NCBI GenBank assembly: GCA_008000375.1 | Contig: SMOI01000014.1 | Location: 98,946 to 138,082 of the forward strand | Origin: Poteriospumella lacustris | Lineage: Eukaryota; Sar; Chrysophyceae; Chromulinales; Dinobryaceae | Length of the DNA stretch: 39,137 nt | Direction: 5' to 3' | In this document: in pieces, positions 20,783 to 31,050 of the stretch | How positions within the stretch are numbered: the first letter of the stretch is position 1 | How the letters are laid out: each line of letters starts with the position of its first letter | Translations under genes and position numbers: made by a program | The notes under the pieces: model-generated | The model's input: only the letters and a program-made list of their open reading frames with translations | What the model was told of the DNA's origin: nothing | Databases searched by the model: none

Positions 20783-22177
20783 ATGAACCGCGCCAATCAG
20801 CACGCCCTTTTTCAGGCCACCAATCAGGGTCTACTTGGCATTCGCCAGGCTGAAATAAACTATTACGTCAGTCTTAACTCTGCCTTTGGCACGCAAGCTG
20901 CCTTGATCGGAGGGTTCACGTACGGTATTTTCACACAGGAAATGTTTGATGTAACACAAGCCTATGCAAGTATCTTTCGCGATATCTATTGGATCGCCTC
21001 TTCAGCCACTATCGCAGCTGCTGTACATGTTATCTTGAGCACAATGTTGCTGCAGACCTTGGGCCCTGGTTTAGCTCTGCATGGTCCGGTGGGATCGATG
21101 GTTCGCGCATGCGAAGGCATGCGAGAAGAACAGAAGATGGTGACCTTTGCCTTTGCCATGATGATGGTGCTGTTTTCCTTGTCAACATTGATGCTCTTCT
21201 GGGCCGTTATGACGATTCAAGCAGCGGCAGGTTCAACGTTCGTCTGGGTGTTGGCTGTGCGATTCTACTACTTCTACTGTGAGCGCATTTACTTGCGCTT
21301 CTACTGGAAGCAAGAAGAGGACTACTTGCACCGTGACGACGACGACAAGGATCCCTCTGAACAATACTCCGATGGTCCGAAAGTGTTTACCGGTGGAAGC
21401 CGTGAGAATCCGATGCATGCTCGACCCCAATCGATGGCGATGACCAGTGGCAACTCTTCGCAGTCGCGGAGCGAAGACGGGGTCGCCATGACGGAAAAGT
21501 CCTCTGGTCGTCGAACCAGTCTTATCCCATCCATGCGTCTTCCTTTCAGTCGTCAAAGCGCTGCACAAGCGGCGCCGAAACCAAGTGACACGGAAATTAC
21601 CGATTTGTCGACGCTGAACTCCCTGACGTCGAAGGATATCCTGATGCAGGGCTACATCCTGATGAAACGACCCTCGCGCAATTCCAAAGTGCGCAAGTCT
21701 TGGAAGCGCTGTTACTTTATTTTGAATGGCTTGGGCCATTTCTTTTATTATCGCAATCGCCAAGAATATCGCGAGAAGCCGGAGGCGCCCAAGCGGAAAC
21801 GTCCGTTGAGTTTGTCGGAATTCCATGTGACCGTGTGGCGAGGTGAATCTCTGACCGACAGCAAAACCAAAGGGGCTTCCTCGATTTTGTTTCAATTTTT
21901 ACTTTCTCCGAAGGACTATGAGCCATCTGTGCGGGATACACAAGAGACCATGCAATCGCTGATGGATTCAGATGTCAGTGGCAACAACGACGATGACGAC
22001 GACGACGATGAGGATTCCGATGATACGACGACGGGTACCGTGGTGACCGGCAATCGTGCACGCACCGTGTCGGCACCGTATGCACGCAAATGGGCCATGC
22101 GTTGTGATACGGAGGAGGAACTCAATATGTGGCTAGACGCCATGCGTGAAGTGGCCCCCTTGTCGTTTTCTGATTGA
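20783..22177 (+). CDS. Orai-like four-helix membrane protein with C-terminal PH domain
   Basis: 464 aa, single exon. The ATG sits in a good context (GAACCGCCATGA) with none closer to the initiator. Helices: about 37-55, 66-92, 118-143 and 151-170. They align with the Orai (CRAC calcium channel) pattern: ALIGGF in helix 1 against human Orai1 ALLSGF, A-V-H in helix 2, a W-ended helix 3, and L-A-V-R-F-Y in helix 4 against F-A-V-H-F-Y. Glu53 follows GGF at nearly the position of the Orai filter Glu, but one residue late in an ungapped alignment. A disordered Ser-rich linker (about 185-275) leads to a PH domain (about 285-460; start KDILMQGYILMKRP, closing helix with Trp in LNMWLDAM) that has an acidic insert (DDDDDDDEDSDD). 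PH domains usually bind phosphoinositides. I infer a plasma-membrane Ca2+-permeable channel controlled by lipids. The PH call is firm; the Orai call is moderate. Confidence 0.8.
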   Translation: MNRANQHALFQATNQGLLGIRQAEINYYVSLNSAFGTQAALIGGFTYGIFTQEMFDVTQAYASIFRDIYWIASSATIAAAVHVILSTMLLQTLGPGLALHGPVGSMVRACEGMREEQKMVTFAFAMMMVLFSLSTLMLFWAVMTIQAAAGSTFVWVLAVRFYYFYCERIYLRFYWKQEEDYLHRDDDDKDPSEQYSDGPKVFTGGSRENPMHARPQSMAMTSGNSSQSRSEDGVAMTEKSSGRRTSLIPSMRLPFSRQSAAQAAPKPSDTEITDLSTLNSLTSKDILMQGYILMKRPSRNSKVRKSWKRCYFILNGLGHFFYYRNRQEYREKPEAPKRKRPLSLSEFHVTVWRGESLTDSKTKGASSILFQFLLSPKDYEPSVRDTQETMQSLMDSDVSGNNDDDDDDDEDSDDTTTGTVVTGNRARTVSAPYARKWAMRCDTEEELNMWLDAMREVAPLSFSD

Positions 22178-22719
22178 GACTTCCTCCGCCTTAACAGACA
22201 CAGCCTACAGTACATACGAACAACTCGATTCGGCATCGTCATAGTCGTCTTCGTGTTTTTGGCTGCCGTCAGTTCTTTTCCATTTTCGATGCGGTGTGTC
22301 GGACGAGGCATGAAGCCTGGTCGGTGCCGCTGTAGAAGTAATCTCCTCCTCTCTTTCCACTGAGAAAGCGATGGGGGTGATTCGTGTCGTTCAAAAAATC
22401 TGTTACTTAATGATCTCTCCGCCACTGCTACTGTTACTGTTACTGAAACTGTTAGTGTTGCTGGCACCGCCGATGGTTCCCGCTGCTTCGACACTATGAT
22501 GCTATGCGACGACACCATGCGGTCGTCAAAGAGAGAGTGTGGATATAATCGTGGATTGTTCGATTCGCTGGGATAATGAGATCTCAGGTGATGTTTGGTG
22601 ATGGAAGAACAACATCTACGCGTCTAGTTACTTCACATTACAAGGCTCACAAACGCTCAACAACCACAGACTATGGCGTCAGTTCGCACGGACACCACCT
22701 CCGCATACGAAAGGGATAT
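22178..22719. other. Convergent intergenic region
   Basis: It separates the ends of the Orai-like gene (+) and the RAD18-like gene (-), so it should hold both 3' UTRs. A short imperfect ACTGTT-type repeat lies near 22425-22460. I see no gene, RNA or other clear signal. Confidence 0.5.
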
Positions 22720-25342
22720 TTACTTAGACAACGCGGACGTGATGGACGATTGCTGCAACTTGCGCTTCTTCGACGAGGACTGTGACGCGGTGGAGGCAGA
22801 CGACGACAGTTGCTGCATTCGGCGCAGCGCATCGGCGTTGTATGAGAACGATGCCCCACTGGGCGCCGCGGTGGGTGTCATGGTGGACGTAGACGCCGCT
22901 CGTTTGGGCCGCGAGGCGAGGTTTAAGAAGGACGGATTTGCACTGTCACACACCTCGCACTTGGCACGTGGCTGGGCGTTGACGTAGGTGCAGACAGCAC
23001 AGGCCCATGGTCCACCACCATTGTCGCTGCTATGGGAACCCGCCGGAGTAGTCGCCTGAGACTGCGACAAGGCCTGCGACGAAGATGCTTCCGCGGACGA
23101 TACACCTCGACGCCGCCGTTGGGATGCCGGTGACTGGGCGCCTGAGGGCAACGAGGCCACACCGGGTGATGCAACGGGGGCGTCTTCGACGCGAGGGGCC
23201 TTTCGACGTGGTTGACTGGGCGACATATCTTCGTCGTCGCCTTCACCGCTATCATCAAGGAGCATGACACTGCTGATGCTACCGGCGTCGTGATCCGCCG
23301 CGTCACGTCGCTGTGGGAGCAATTCGGCATCCAGCTGCGTCTTTTCCGCCGATGAAACAACCGCCACCGGCCGACGCGATAACGCCGATGCGATGGTGGC
23401 TCTGGTATTCGACGGTAGACGAGAAGGCGAGAACAGCTCACGATGCGGTGGGACAGCCACGGCGGCGGCGGCGGCAGTGGCAGTGGCAGTGGCAGTGGAG
23501 AGTTTGACAGGAGACGCTTCAGGCAGTTGTGTCATGTCGATCATTTCGACGTCGTCGAGGGCAGTCGGTGCGACATCTGCCGTCGAGGGTACTGCTGCTG
23601 CTGCGGGAGCATTCGATCCGACAACGACGACGGTAGAGCGACGGCCCAGCACCGCGCTGTTGCTGCTACTCGATGTGGCGACTCTTGTCGTTGACGGCGG
23701 CGGCGTCGGTGTACCGTCGTCGGTTAACAAGAAATCGTCGCTGCCGGTGGTGTCTTGGGAGTCCGCCGTGAGGAACAGTCGTTCTTCTTCCTCCAGCGAG
23801 GTCCGCACCGTTTCGTCGGGACTTGCCGTGAAGAGCAAGGCACTTTCTCGTGAGGAGGAAGAGGAGGAGGAAGAGGAGGAAGATGGTGCGACGGCAGCCG
23901 ATGACGAGGCGTTGGGGCTGGGCCGTTTCGCGGATTGTGACCGTCGCGACCGCTGCGACGACGCGGTGAGACCATCGTCTTCCGGTGGCGTGGACGATGA
24001 CGTCGCGGTCTTGGTCATTGCTTCGTCTTGTGGGCCGCTCTTGGTTGATTGACGCCTGCCACTCCGTCGCACGGGCTCCTGTGACTCGCTAGCGTCGACT
24101 GTTTCAGCTCGTACGGCGCTCTGCGACACCATCGACGACGGTACCACAGGAGCGCCACGGTAACGGTAGACTTCGAAGGAGTCCGGAATGCCAAATTGTC
24201 CCGTTTTCGTCACCAAATGAAAGAAAAATGGTCGTTGTAGCTTCTTACTGAAGACAATTTGCCAGTCCTGACGCACAGCGAGTGGCACCTGGTCCAACCA
24301 CGTCCAGTCGTCTGCGTTCGACGTGCTTTGCGTTCGTGGACCTGCTTCATCTTCAAGCATACGAGATGCTAGACGAGAAGCTTCTGTCTCCTGCATCATG
24401 GGCGCTTCAGCTGCTGCTTCTTCTTCTGTCGCTTCGACGTCCATTGCCTCCTGAGTCGCAGCCGTTGTCTTCTTCTTCGCCTTCTTCGCGAGCTACTCAC
24501 CACAGCAGAACAAGTCAACATTGGTTCAGCGGTCGGGCTCCTAGGTAATGGGGAGAAATGCATATGGATGCGCATACCTGAGCGAGTTTCTTGAAATTGC
24601 TGGCGATTTCGACGGTTTCTTGTCCATTTTTGAGCTTCTCGACACTGCCGATGGTCTTGTATGCCTTCAGTTGCTCCTTTTCCATGACGAGGCTTTGCAC
24701 GTTGATCTTCTCAATGACTTGGTCGAGCGTCAGGGGATTAATGGCTCCGAGTTGGGCGTTGTGTAAGTGCACGAGGTCTTTCAAGCGACGCTCGAGCGCG
24801 TCCTTGTCGCCCTCGAGACGCAGCTTGACGCGGGAGTCCTTCGTCGCTTGTTCGATGATTTTCTTGACTTTGTCCTTGGAGAGGCCATGTAGATTGAATT
24901 GAGACAGGCGGCCGGTGATTTCTTTGCCAGCTCCCGTCATGGTTCGTTTGCCTGCCTCTGATGCGGCCGCGGTAGAGTTGCTGACGACGATGCCCGATTT
25001 AGTGTTGACCAGCGCATCAGCCAGATCCTTTCGTAAGCCACGGAAATGTTCTACGACAATGGCTAGCGTCGTATTCTTTCGTAGATCAAAGGTATCAGCC
25101 TTCGCACGACAAATAGGGCAAGCATTCGCCGTCGCACGGTTTATCATCGGATCGCAATGCCTTCGGATGCATAATGCACAGAACGAATGACCGCAAAGAA
25201 GCACTTCGGGATTGAGAAACAACTCTTGGCAGATTGGACAAAGAAGCTGCTCTTGGAACTCCTCCAATGGTGACCCCAATGGATGTTGCGATGGGAAATC
25301 AATCGGTTCCCGAGATGCTGCATTGCCATTGTCGCTCTTCAT
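22720..25342 (-). CDS. RAD18: RAD18-like E3 ubiquitin ligase (RING, SAP, WW-like, RanBP2 zinc finger)
   Basis: Two exons, 25342-24578 and 24492-22720, joined in phase 0 across an 85-bp intron; 845 aa. The start is the ATG at 25342 (MKSDNG); the frame extends upstream but has no earlier ATG. RING C3HC4 at residues 35-78 (C35, C38, C50, H52, C55, C58, C75, C78). A SAP-like segment at about 144-190 is followed by LVHLHNAQLGAINP, which closely matches the RAD18 segment after SAP (FVHMYNAQCDALHP). RAD18 with RAD6 mono-ubiquitinates PCNA in DNA damage tolerance in the nucleus. Unusual additions: a WW-like domain (about 325-358; WQIVF, RPFFFH, GIP), a long Ser-rich acidic disordered region, and a RanBP2 finger (C753, C756, C767, C770). 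I find no UBZ finger of the C-x2-C..H-x3-C type. The C terminus is basic (KKRKL), possibly an NLS. Confidence 0.8.
24493..24577 (-). other. Intron of the RAD18-like gene (85 bp)
   Basis: On the minus strand the donor is CAG|GTATGC and the acceptor GTGAGTAG|CTCGCG. The upstream frame runs to a stop inside the intron. The join is phase 0 and gives ...FKKLAQ-LAKKAKKK.... It places the RING/SAP half and the disordered C-terminal half in one protein. Confidence 0.75.
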
Positions 25343-25811
25343 TGCTGCAGCTGCTACTCTTTCCAGTCGATATCCACCCCCTTTCACAATGCAGCAGCAG
25401 TTGAACACTGTAGTGCATGAGCTTCCTTCGTCTGTGTTTCATCGGTCATTGCGCCACTTGTCGATATTTTCATCCACTTCGACGACGCTCGCTGTTGTGG
25501 CTGACAATTGAAATTCAAGTGACAGGACCCCCCTCTACGCAGAACCTCAGTCAGTTTTGGGGGTTTGGGTCAGTTTCACTGGCGAGAGGCGAGATCGACG
25601 ATGGTCTCGCAGCCAAAGATTCACGCACAGGTCACGCACAGGTCATATTGCATGGGTACCTAATGTAGTGCTGTACAGTCATTGAGGAGAATGTTGACGG
25701 GAAGTTAAAGGTTCGTTGCTGTGAAGCGACCTATCGATGGATCGCCCTACTTACAACGTAGCTGTCGAAGATCCTATGTACATTGGGCCTCCCTCTCTCT
25801 CTCTCGGAGGC
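25343..25811. other. Intergenic region upstream of the RAD18-like gene
   Basis: It holds the promoter and 5' UTR of the RAD18-like gene and the 3' end of the IQ/C2H2 gene. Seen: a G/T-rich element at 25554-25569 (listed separately), a tandem TCACGCACAGG pair near 25620-25643, and a CT run at about 25791-25804. No clear TCATTY initiator; GCTCAT at 25417-25422 (minus strand) is only a partial match. Confidence 0.5.
25554..25569. promoter_or_regulatory. GTTTTGGGGGTTTGGG element upstream of the RAD18-like gene
   Basis: A 16-nt sequence about 212-227 bp upstream of the RAD18-like ATG. It differs at one position from GTTTTGGGAGTTTGGG on the minus strand at 36685-36700, upstream of the Ctf4 homologue. 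It could be a shared transcription-factor site of replication and repair genes. The simple composition makes coincidence possible. Confidence 0.3.
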
Positions 25812-28800
25812 CTACAGCACCGTGTCGAGGAGCAACTGGGGGTTGTTCTTGTACTCATGGTACTGCGGAAAGACTTCGTGTGTCTTCAAGTGCACCTTGT
25901 AGGTGTAATTGCGAGAGAACACTTGATTGCAGCCCGGGTAGTGGCAGCGATGGGTCTCCTTGAAGGCATCCACCGGACGGACCGCACGGTTCAATTCCAC
26001 GTAATCCTTCGTAGGCCGCTTGGGAGAGTCGACTGTCCGCTGTGGGTGTGACGGCTGTGTACGTTGGCCCGCACTGTGACTGCCCCGAACCGACGTCAGA
26101 ACAGGCAACACGCGTGTGGAGGCTTTTCCTTTCGACGGTGTCTTCGAATCACCGCGAACTTTGGGACTCATGGGATCCGTCACCGTCGTCGTATCCTTTG
26201 GCCCGCCCGACTCGGCCGTTTCTCGGTCGGTAGAGTACGTTGAGGACATCATCGCTCGGAGACCGTCGTGATCCTGCGAGGACTGCCAGAGCACCTGGCT
26301 GCTATTCAAGAGACTCTTTCCCGACAACGGCTTGGGGGAGGACGCTAGGCCGGCCATACTGCTCGCCACACTGCTGCCGTCTTCGTCGACGGGAATCACA
26401 TACCCTGGCAGCGACAAATACGACTGCGGCACAGGACCACTGCGGGTTAAACCGTGCGCCTTGGACGGCGACCCCACCACCGCGGGCAATCCTCGAGGAT
26501 CACCGCTCGTACCGGTCATCGACGCTTGGTGTAGCACCTGCGAGCCGTCGCTCAGATCGTCCATATCGCCCGTCGTCGACGATGCAGTCGCAGCTGCAGT
26601 TCTTGTCGCATGCGTCGCCGCCGTATCCGGTACGAACAAACTCGACGCTTGGTGAAGGTCGTCTTCCAGCGCCGCTTGTGACGTTACCCGTTCGAACTGC
26701 ACCAGCGAACGCGACATCGCCGCCTTGGCTGCATCCTGATGACGCAGTTTCTTCTTTGTGGCGGCGGCGGTGGCGGTGGCGGCGGCTGTACCTCCCGTTC
26801 TCCCCCGCGGAGGCACGAGAATAGGTGGCCTACCAAACGGATCCAACGGTGTTCGCTGGAATCGCGTGTCGTAGAACAACGGTACCGCAAAATCCGCGCC
26901 CGTCCCCGACGTGGAAAACGTGCGTACCAACGATGCACCCGTCTGCTGTTGCTGTTGCTGCTGCTGCTTCTTTGCGACATCGTTCGCATGGGACTTCGTG
27001 GAGGTGGGCAAGACCTTGGCACGCACCTGTCGCCCCACCACGATGGTGATCAACACTTCCAATTGATACAGCAACGCCGGGGGCAACTGCAGATCATGTA
27101 AATTCACCCGCAACAGATCTTGCACCGTCAATACCGCCCGGTTCTTCAGATACAACGTAAACGGCGTCGTCAGAATCACGGCGGAACGGAAGCGGGCCCG
27201 GACAAAGTCTTCTCGGTCTGGTTCGTTGTCCAATGTGTACAATTCCATCGCGTACGCCTTGAAGGCTTCATTGCCCATGTCTGCGACCGTCTTGAGGATA
27301 TGGGGGTTGCGGGCCTCAAACGGTAGTTGTTCCGTCGTGGGATGATGATGCATATGCGGTACGATGAGGAACGCCGCTTGGACAAAGAAATCGTCGATGG
27401 GCGCGGTCAGTTTACACCAATCGGCGTCGGGTGTCTCGAGAATCGACTGGAGCAAAGCTTTCGCTTGGCTTTGGGCCGCGGTTTCCTTGGCCACTTCCGC
27501 GCTTTGCTTCGCGAGAATGGCGTTGCGCTCTGCCAATTGCGCCATGGTACCGTCGATGTCTTCCATCCGATCCAAGTTCGCACGGAAGGGCTGTTGCTGT
27601 TGCTGTTGCTGCTGCAGCAGTGACTGTGGGTTCTCTTGGAATTGAACGTGACGAGACGTCTCCGATGGCCCGCCGTCTGGATCGTCCAGCCCGTGGAGGT
27701 CGCCGTTTCGACGGGAGGGCGTCGCACCGCCACCGTCCGCGGTGGCATCTGCCGGTGCGCGACCTGCAGGTGACCCCGAACGCGACCGTGACCGTGACCG
27801 TGATCGATCTCGTGAGCTTCCTCTCCCAGTCGTTGCCGACAAGGCACCATCGGGTATCGATGGCGCCGTATGATTGCCCCACGCGGCACTGCCCATGTGC
27901 TTCAAATCCAAACACAAATCGATGGTCTTGTTTCGTAGAATACGCGGCGTCTGCACGTTCACCATACACATCATAAACTTCGACACGGGCAGCACGTCGC
28001 GCAATCCATGCAAGCCCTTGATGCGCAATTGATTGATGAACGGCTGTGCCCATTTCTTGCACTCGTTTTCGTACCGAATCTTCGCCAAGCCCAACGGCAA
28101 CGACAAATACACGCGGTAGGCGTAATTCGGATCCAAATTCTTCGCCTGTGGAAACTGCGCCATGAACCGTTGACGATGACGTTGACGTTGGTGGTATTGA
28201 CGTTCAAAATCAGCCTCTTGCGCCTGGGTCGTATCCATTTCATCGTAATCGTCGCCATCGCCGGCGTCGTGGTCGTGGTTCCCGTCGGAATCGAATTGGG
28301 TATCTTCCAGCGTCAACGCATTCGCTTCCTCAATCCACCCACCGCTGACGAGCCGTTTCTTTTCTTTGTCAAAGCGTTTCCGACGACGGATCCGACGTTG
28401 TTCGGCTTTCCATTGCTCTTGTTGCTGCTGGGCGAGCGACTCGGTGGCGCCACGAAAGAAATCGGGCACAAAGCAACGTAACGCCGCGGCATGCATCAAT
28501 CGCTCTACACTGTCTGCCAGCCCCAGCGGAACATCCAACAGCAACGTGTTACCCGGTTGCACTTCTTGTGCCCGTGGAGCACCACCGCGACGACTCCCGC
28601 CGCCCTCGTTGTCGTCGTCATCCGTCGCATCACCACCGTCACCACCGGTACCATGCTGCGCCGCTTGTTGTTGTCCTTGTTCGGACAGCCAATCTTTGGC
28701 GTTCGCAGAGACTTTGCCCACTTGTTGGGCGACTTTCCCGTCCAACGTCGTTTTCTTCTTTTTCACGGGCCCTGCCACACCCGCCGCAGTGGCAGCACCA

Positions 28801-30638
28801 GCGGCAGCGCCAGCGGCGGCTCGACGTGGTTTGACTTGACTTTCTGGACCATAGACAGCGATGATATCTTGCGCCAATTTACGAGAATGGAAGGATGTTT
28901 GCATGATTTTGTTCAGTTGGGAGGCCACTTCCACTTTCACCGTCGTCTGAAGGGCCTTCCGCAACAACGGACCCGGCATCCGCGACGGGTTCTGCGAGTA
29001 ATGGGTATCTTCGGTGTAATTCATCGCCGCGGCAACTTCTTCCTCACTGATAGTGCCCTTCTTGGTGGCAGTCTTTTTCTTAGTGTTGGTGGATTGCGTT
29101 GTTGTGGAGGCTTTCTTCGTGTCGGTTGGTGTCACCGTTGCTGTTGTGGTCGTGGGAGCAGCAGAGGCAGCGAAATTGGTCAATTTCGCTTGTTCCTGGC
29201 TACCGCTGGGCTTCGACAGATCCTTGTGGTCATCAATCAATGATCCGATCACTGTATTGCTTTTCTTGACGTTTTGCAACGCCGCCGGAAAACGATCCCA
29301 GGCGGAATTGAATTCGGCTTGTCGATGGGCGACGACTTTCTCGACGAACTTCGAGGCCCAATTGTCCTCCCGAGCTTCCGTGTCTTTCAATTCCTTTTTC
29401 GCTCGCTCTAATTCTTCATTGATGTCTTCCAAGAAACCCCAGACATCGCCATTCTTCATGAATTTCTCCGCGATGCGCAGGACATCTTTCGACAGTTCTT
29501 TGCGGATGCGCATGGACCGTACCACGGTTTTCCGGGCGATGTAGCCACGTGCCACTTTCTGGAGGATCAAAATGGACCATTTCTGAATTTCTTTCAAGTT
29601 TTCTTCTTTCGCGCGTTGCAGCTCTTGACGGTGCCGAATTCTCTCAAGAAAGCCGCGTACGGTGGCTTGAATGGCGATGGTCGCATATTCACGTAGAACG
29701 AGGAGCAGAACATCGCTAGTCTTCGTCGTGGTTGACGCCTGTATGCACAAGGAATACAATGGATAATGTGCGGTGTTTCTTGGAGGGGGACAGCAAGCGA
29801 GCAAATGCGCGGCGGCTCACCTGTAGTATATCTGATCGCGCCGCATCGGTGATCCGCCAGCACCGGAAAAAGAGATTCACTAGCGTCTTCTGCAACTCAG
29901 TATTCTATAATACAACTCGTTCAGTTTCTATGGCATTCAACGCAGCGATTTTCGCACGATCATACCCAGTCGGTAACAATTCCTCGCACCGGTTCAATGT
30001 CATCGTTCCACCGTCGCACGGCTTGCAGCGCTCTTCGCAGCCGAACACGGCCCGCTCGCGATTTGGATGCTAATACATAGAATAATTCCAAAGCTTGAGT
30101 CTTCGTTGAGAAATTAGCGATGCGGTTGTCGTCTTCATTTAACACGGCGACCAGCAACCGATCGACAGTTCGTCCTCCCAGAAAAAGACTGCCATCTGTT
30201 CTAGCGTACTCCAAAAATGGATTGAGATCCAGCGGAAGAGAGTTGAAGGCAGCATCTAGCTCATTGTAAATAAAGGATTCATCCCTAGGCTCGACTCCAA
30301 TCTCGAATGGACGGATATTCGAGTTGATCCAGGAGACTTTCTCACTGACAGAATTCATGATGATCAGGCTACTTTTTCTTTTCGTGCGCTTCCAGAAAAT
30401 TCACTCACAGTAGGCCATTTTCAATTCACAGGACTTGGAACAACATGGATTGGATGCACTGTAGATTGCCTTCATTCTGAACGTAATAATTCATGTTGGG
30501 ATTGTTGACTTGTTGATCCGAGTTGTTGACCCGCAGCGGCTGTTGAAAGCGTAACGACCGAAAAGGCGTTTCAAAGTTTGCATACTCTCTCATCAAAGAG
30601 ACGAAGAAGAATGGTAGTTGTTGCGATCGATTTACCAT
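25812..30638 (-). CDS. IQ-motif, RS-rich, C2H2 zinc-finger protein of unknown function
   Basis: Four exons: 30638-30430, 30344-29966, 29904-29821 and 29738-25812; 1,532 aa. The ATG at 30638 is the first after the initiator at 30647-30656; ATG 30593 is an alternative in a weaker context. Residues 1-224 look all-helical and armadillo-like. Two IQ motifs follow, at about 245-265 (IAIQATVRGFLERIR) and 280-302 (ILQKVARGYIARK), the usual calmodulin or light-chain binding sites, then a charged helix. The rest is mostly disordered, with two short poly-Q tracts (DNA about 26940-26975 and 27590-27620), an RS-dipeptide stretch (about 27775-27830) and one conserved-looking helical block (DNA about 27900-28150). 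A single C2H2 finger closes the protein (C1489, C1494, H1507, H1511; C-x4-C-x12-H-x3-H). I do not recognise the family. IQ plus armadillo-like helices suggests a calmodulin-binding cytoskeletal or ciliary protein, but the finger and RS tract would also fit a nuclear role. Confidence 0.75.
29739..29820 (-). other. Intron 3 of the IQ/C2H2 gene (82 bp)
   Basis: Donor CTACAG|GTGAGC and acceptor CATACAG|GCGTCA on the minus strand, phase 0. The T-rich run before the acceptor fits a 3' splice site. It joins ...SDILQ to ASTTTKTSD... just before the first IQ motif. Confidence 0.75.
29905..29965 (-). other. Intron 2 of the IQ/C2H2 gene (61 bp)
   Basis: Donor GACTGG|GTATGA and acceptor GTATTATAG|AATACT on the minus strand, phase 0. 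The next exon is only 84 nt and reads NTELQKTLVNLFFRCW.... A second AG 15 nt later (TTGCAG) would give a protein five residues shorter. Confidence 0.65.
30345..30429 (-). other. Intron 1 of the IQ/C2H2 gene (85 bp)
   Basis: Donor CAAGTCCT|GTGAAT and acceptor TTCTGTCAG|TGAGAA on the minus strand. Phase 2 on both sides gives ...LFQVL-EKVSWINSN.... A stronger-looking GTGAGT lies inside the intron but is out of frame. The join is inferred, not proven. Confidence 0.6.
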
Positions 30639-31050
30639 TACCAGCTAAAGGAATGAGAGGAAAACAACGAATGGAACGAGAGTTTCATAAAGCGAAGCAA
30701 AAGCACAAACTAAGAAAGCAAAACAGATGGTACGCTAGTTTTCTAGCGAACATGCGCCAGCCAAAAAAAAAAAAAAAATGCGAAGGAGCCAACCAGCGAT
30801 AAGTGATAACTGCAGCATTATAGCAGCCAGTCATTCGATGTGAGGTAGGGGGGGGGGGAAGAAGACACAAGAAGCAAGCACCTATGACCGTGACGATAAT
30901 GCGTTGACGAGGAAGAGAAGAGAGGAAAACTGCAAGGAAATGTAGGAGCGAGGCACAAGCAACGAAGTCAAAAAAGGAGACAGGGATGGATGGCATGTAT
31001 ACATCAAGAACATGCTAAGAAGTCATGGATACAACACCATGGTCTGAGGC
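30639..31050. other. Intergenic region with homopolymer runs
   Basis: Upstream of the IQ/C2H2 gene and downstream of the channel gene. It contains a run of 16 A (30763-30778) and a run of 11 G (30848-30858). Both are prone to length errors in sequencing, but neither affects a coding frame. No gene is visible. Confidence 0.55.
30647..30656 (-). promoter_or_regulatory. Initiator-like element of the IQ/C2H2 gene
   Basis: TCATTCCTTT on the minus strand fits TCA-N-T-Y-Y. The inferred start of transcription (30654) is 16 nt before the ATG at 30638, which is the first AUG. Confidence 0.45.

Noticed and set aside
21916-22518. 200-codon minus-strand frame over the 3' end of the Orai-like gene
   Set aside because: It is low complexity (runs of Ser opposite the Asp tract), overlaps the PH domain coding sequence, and has no recognisable domain.
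23462-23900. GGC/AGTGGC and GAGGAG microsatellites as a non-coding repeat
   Set aside because: They encode the Ala/Thr and Ser runs in the disordered part of the RAD18-like protein and stay in frame.
25406-25408. Start of the RAD18-like protein at 25408
   Set aside because: The codon is GTG. The first ATG in frame is at 25342, in a better context.
30763-30858. A16 and G11 runs as possible mobile-element tails
   Set aside because: No target-site duplication or element sequence flanks them. They look like ordinary slippage-prone runs.
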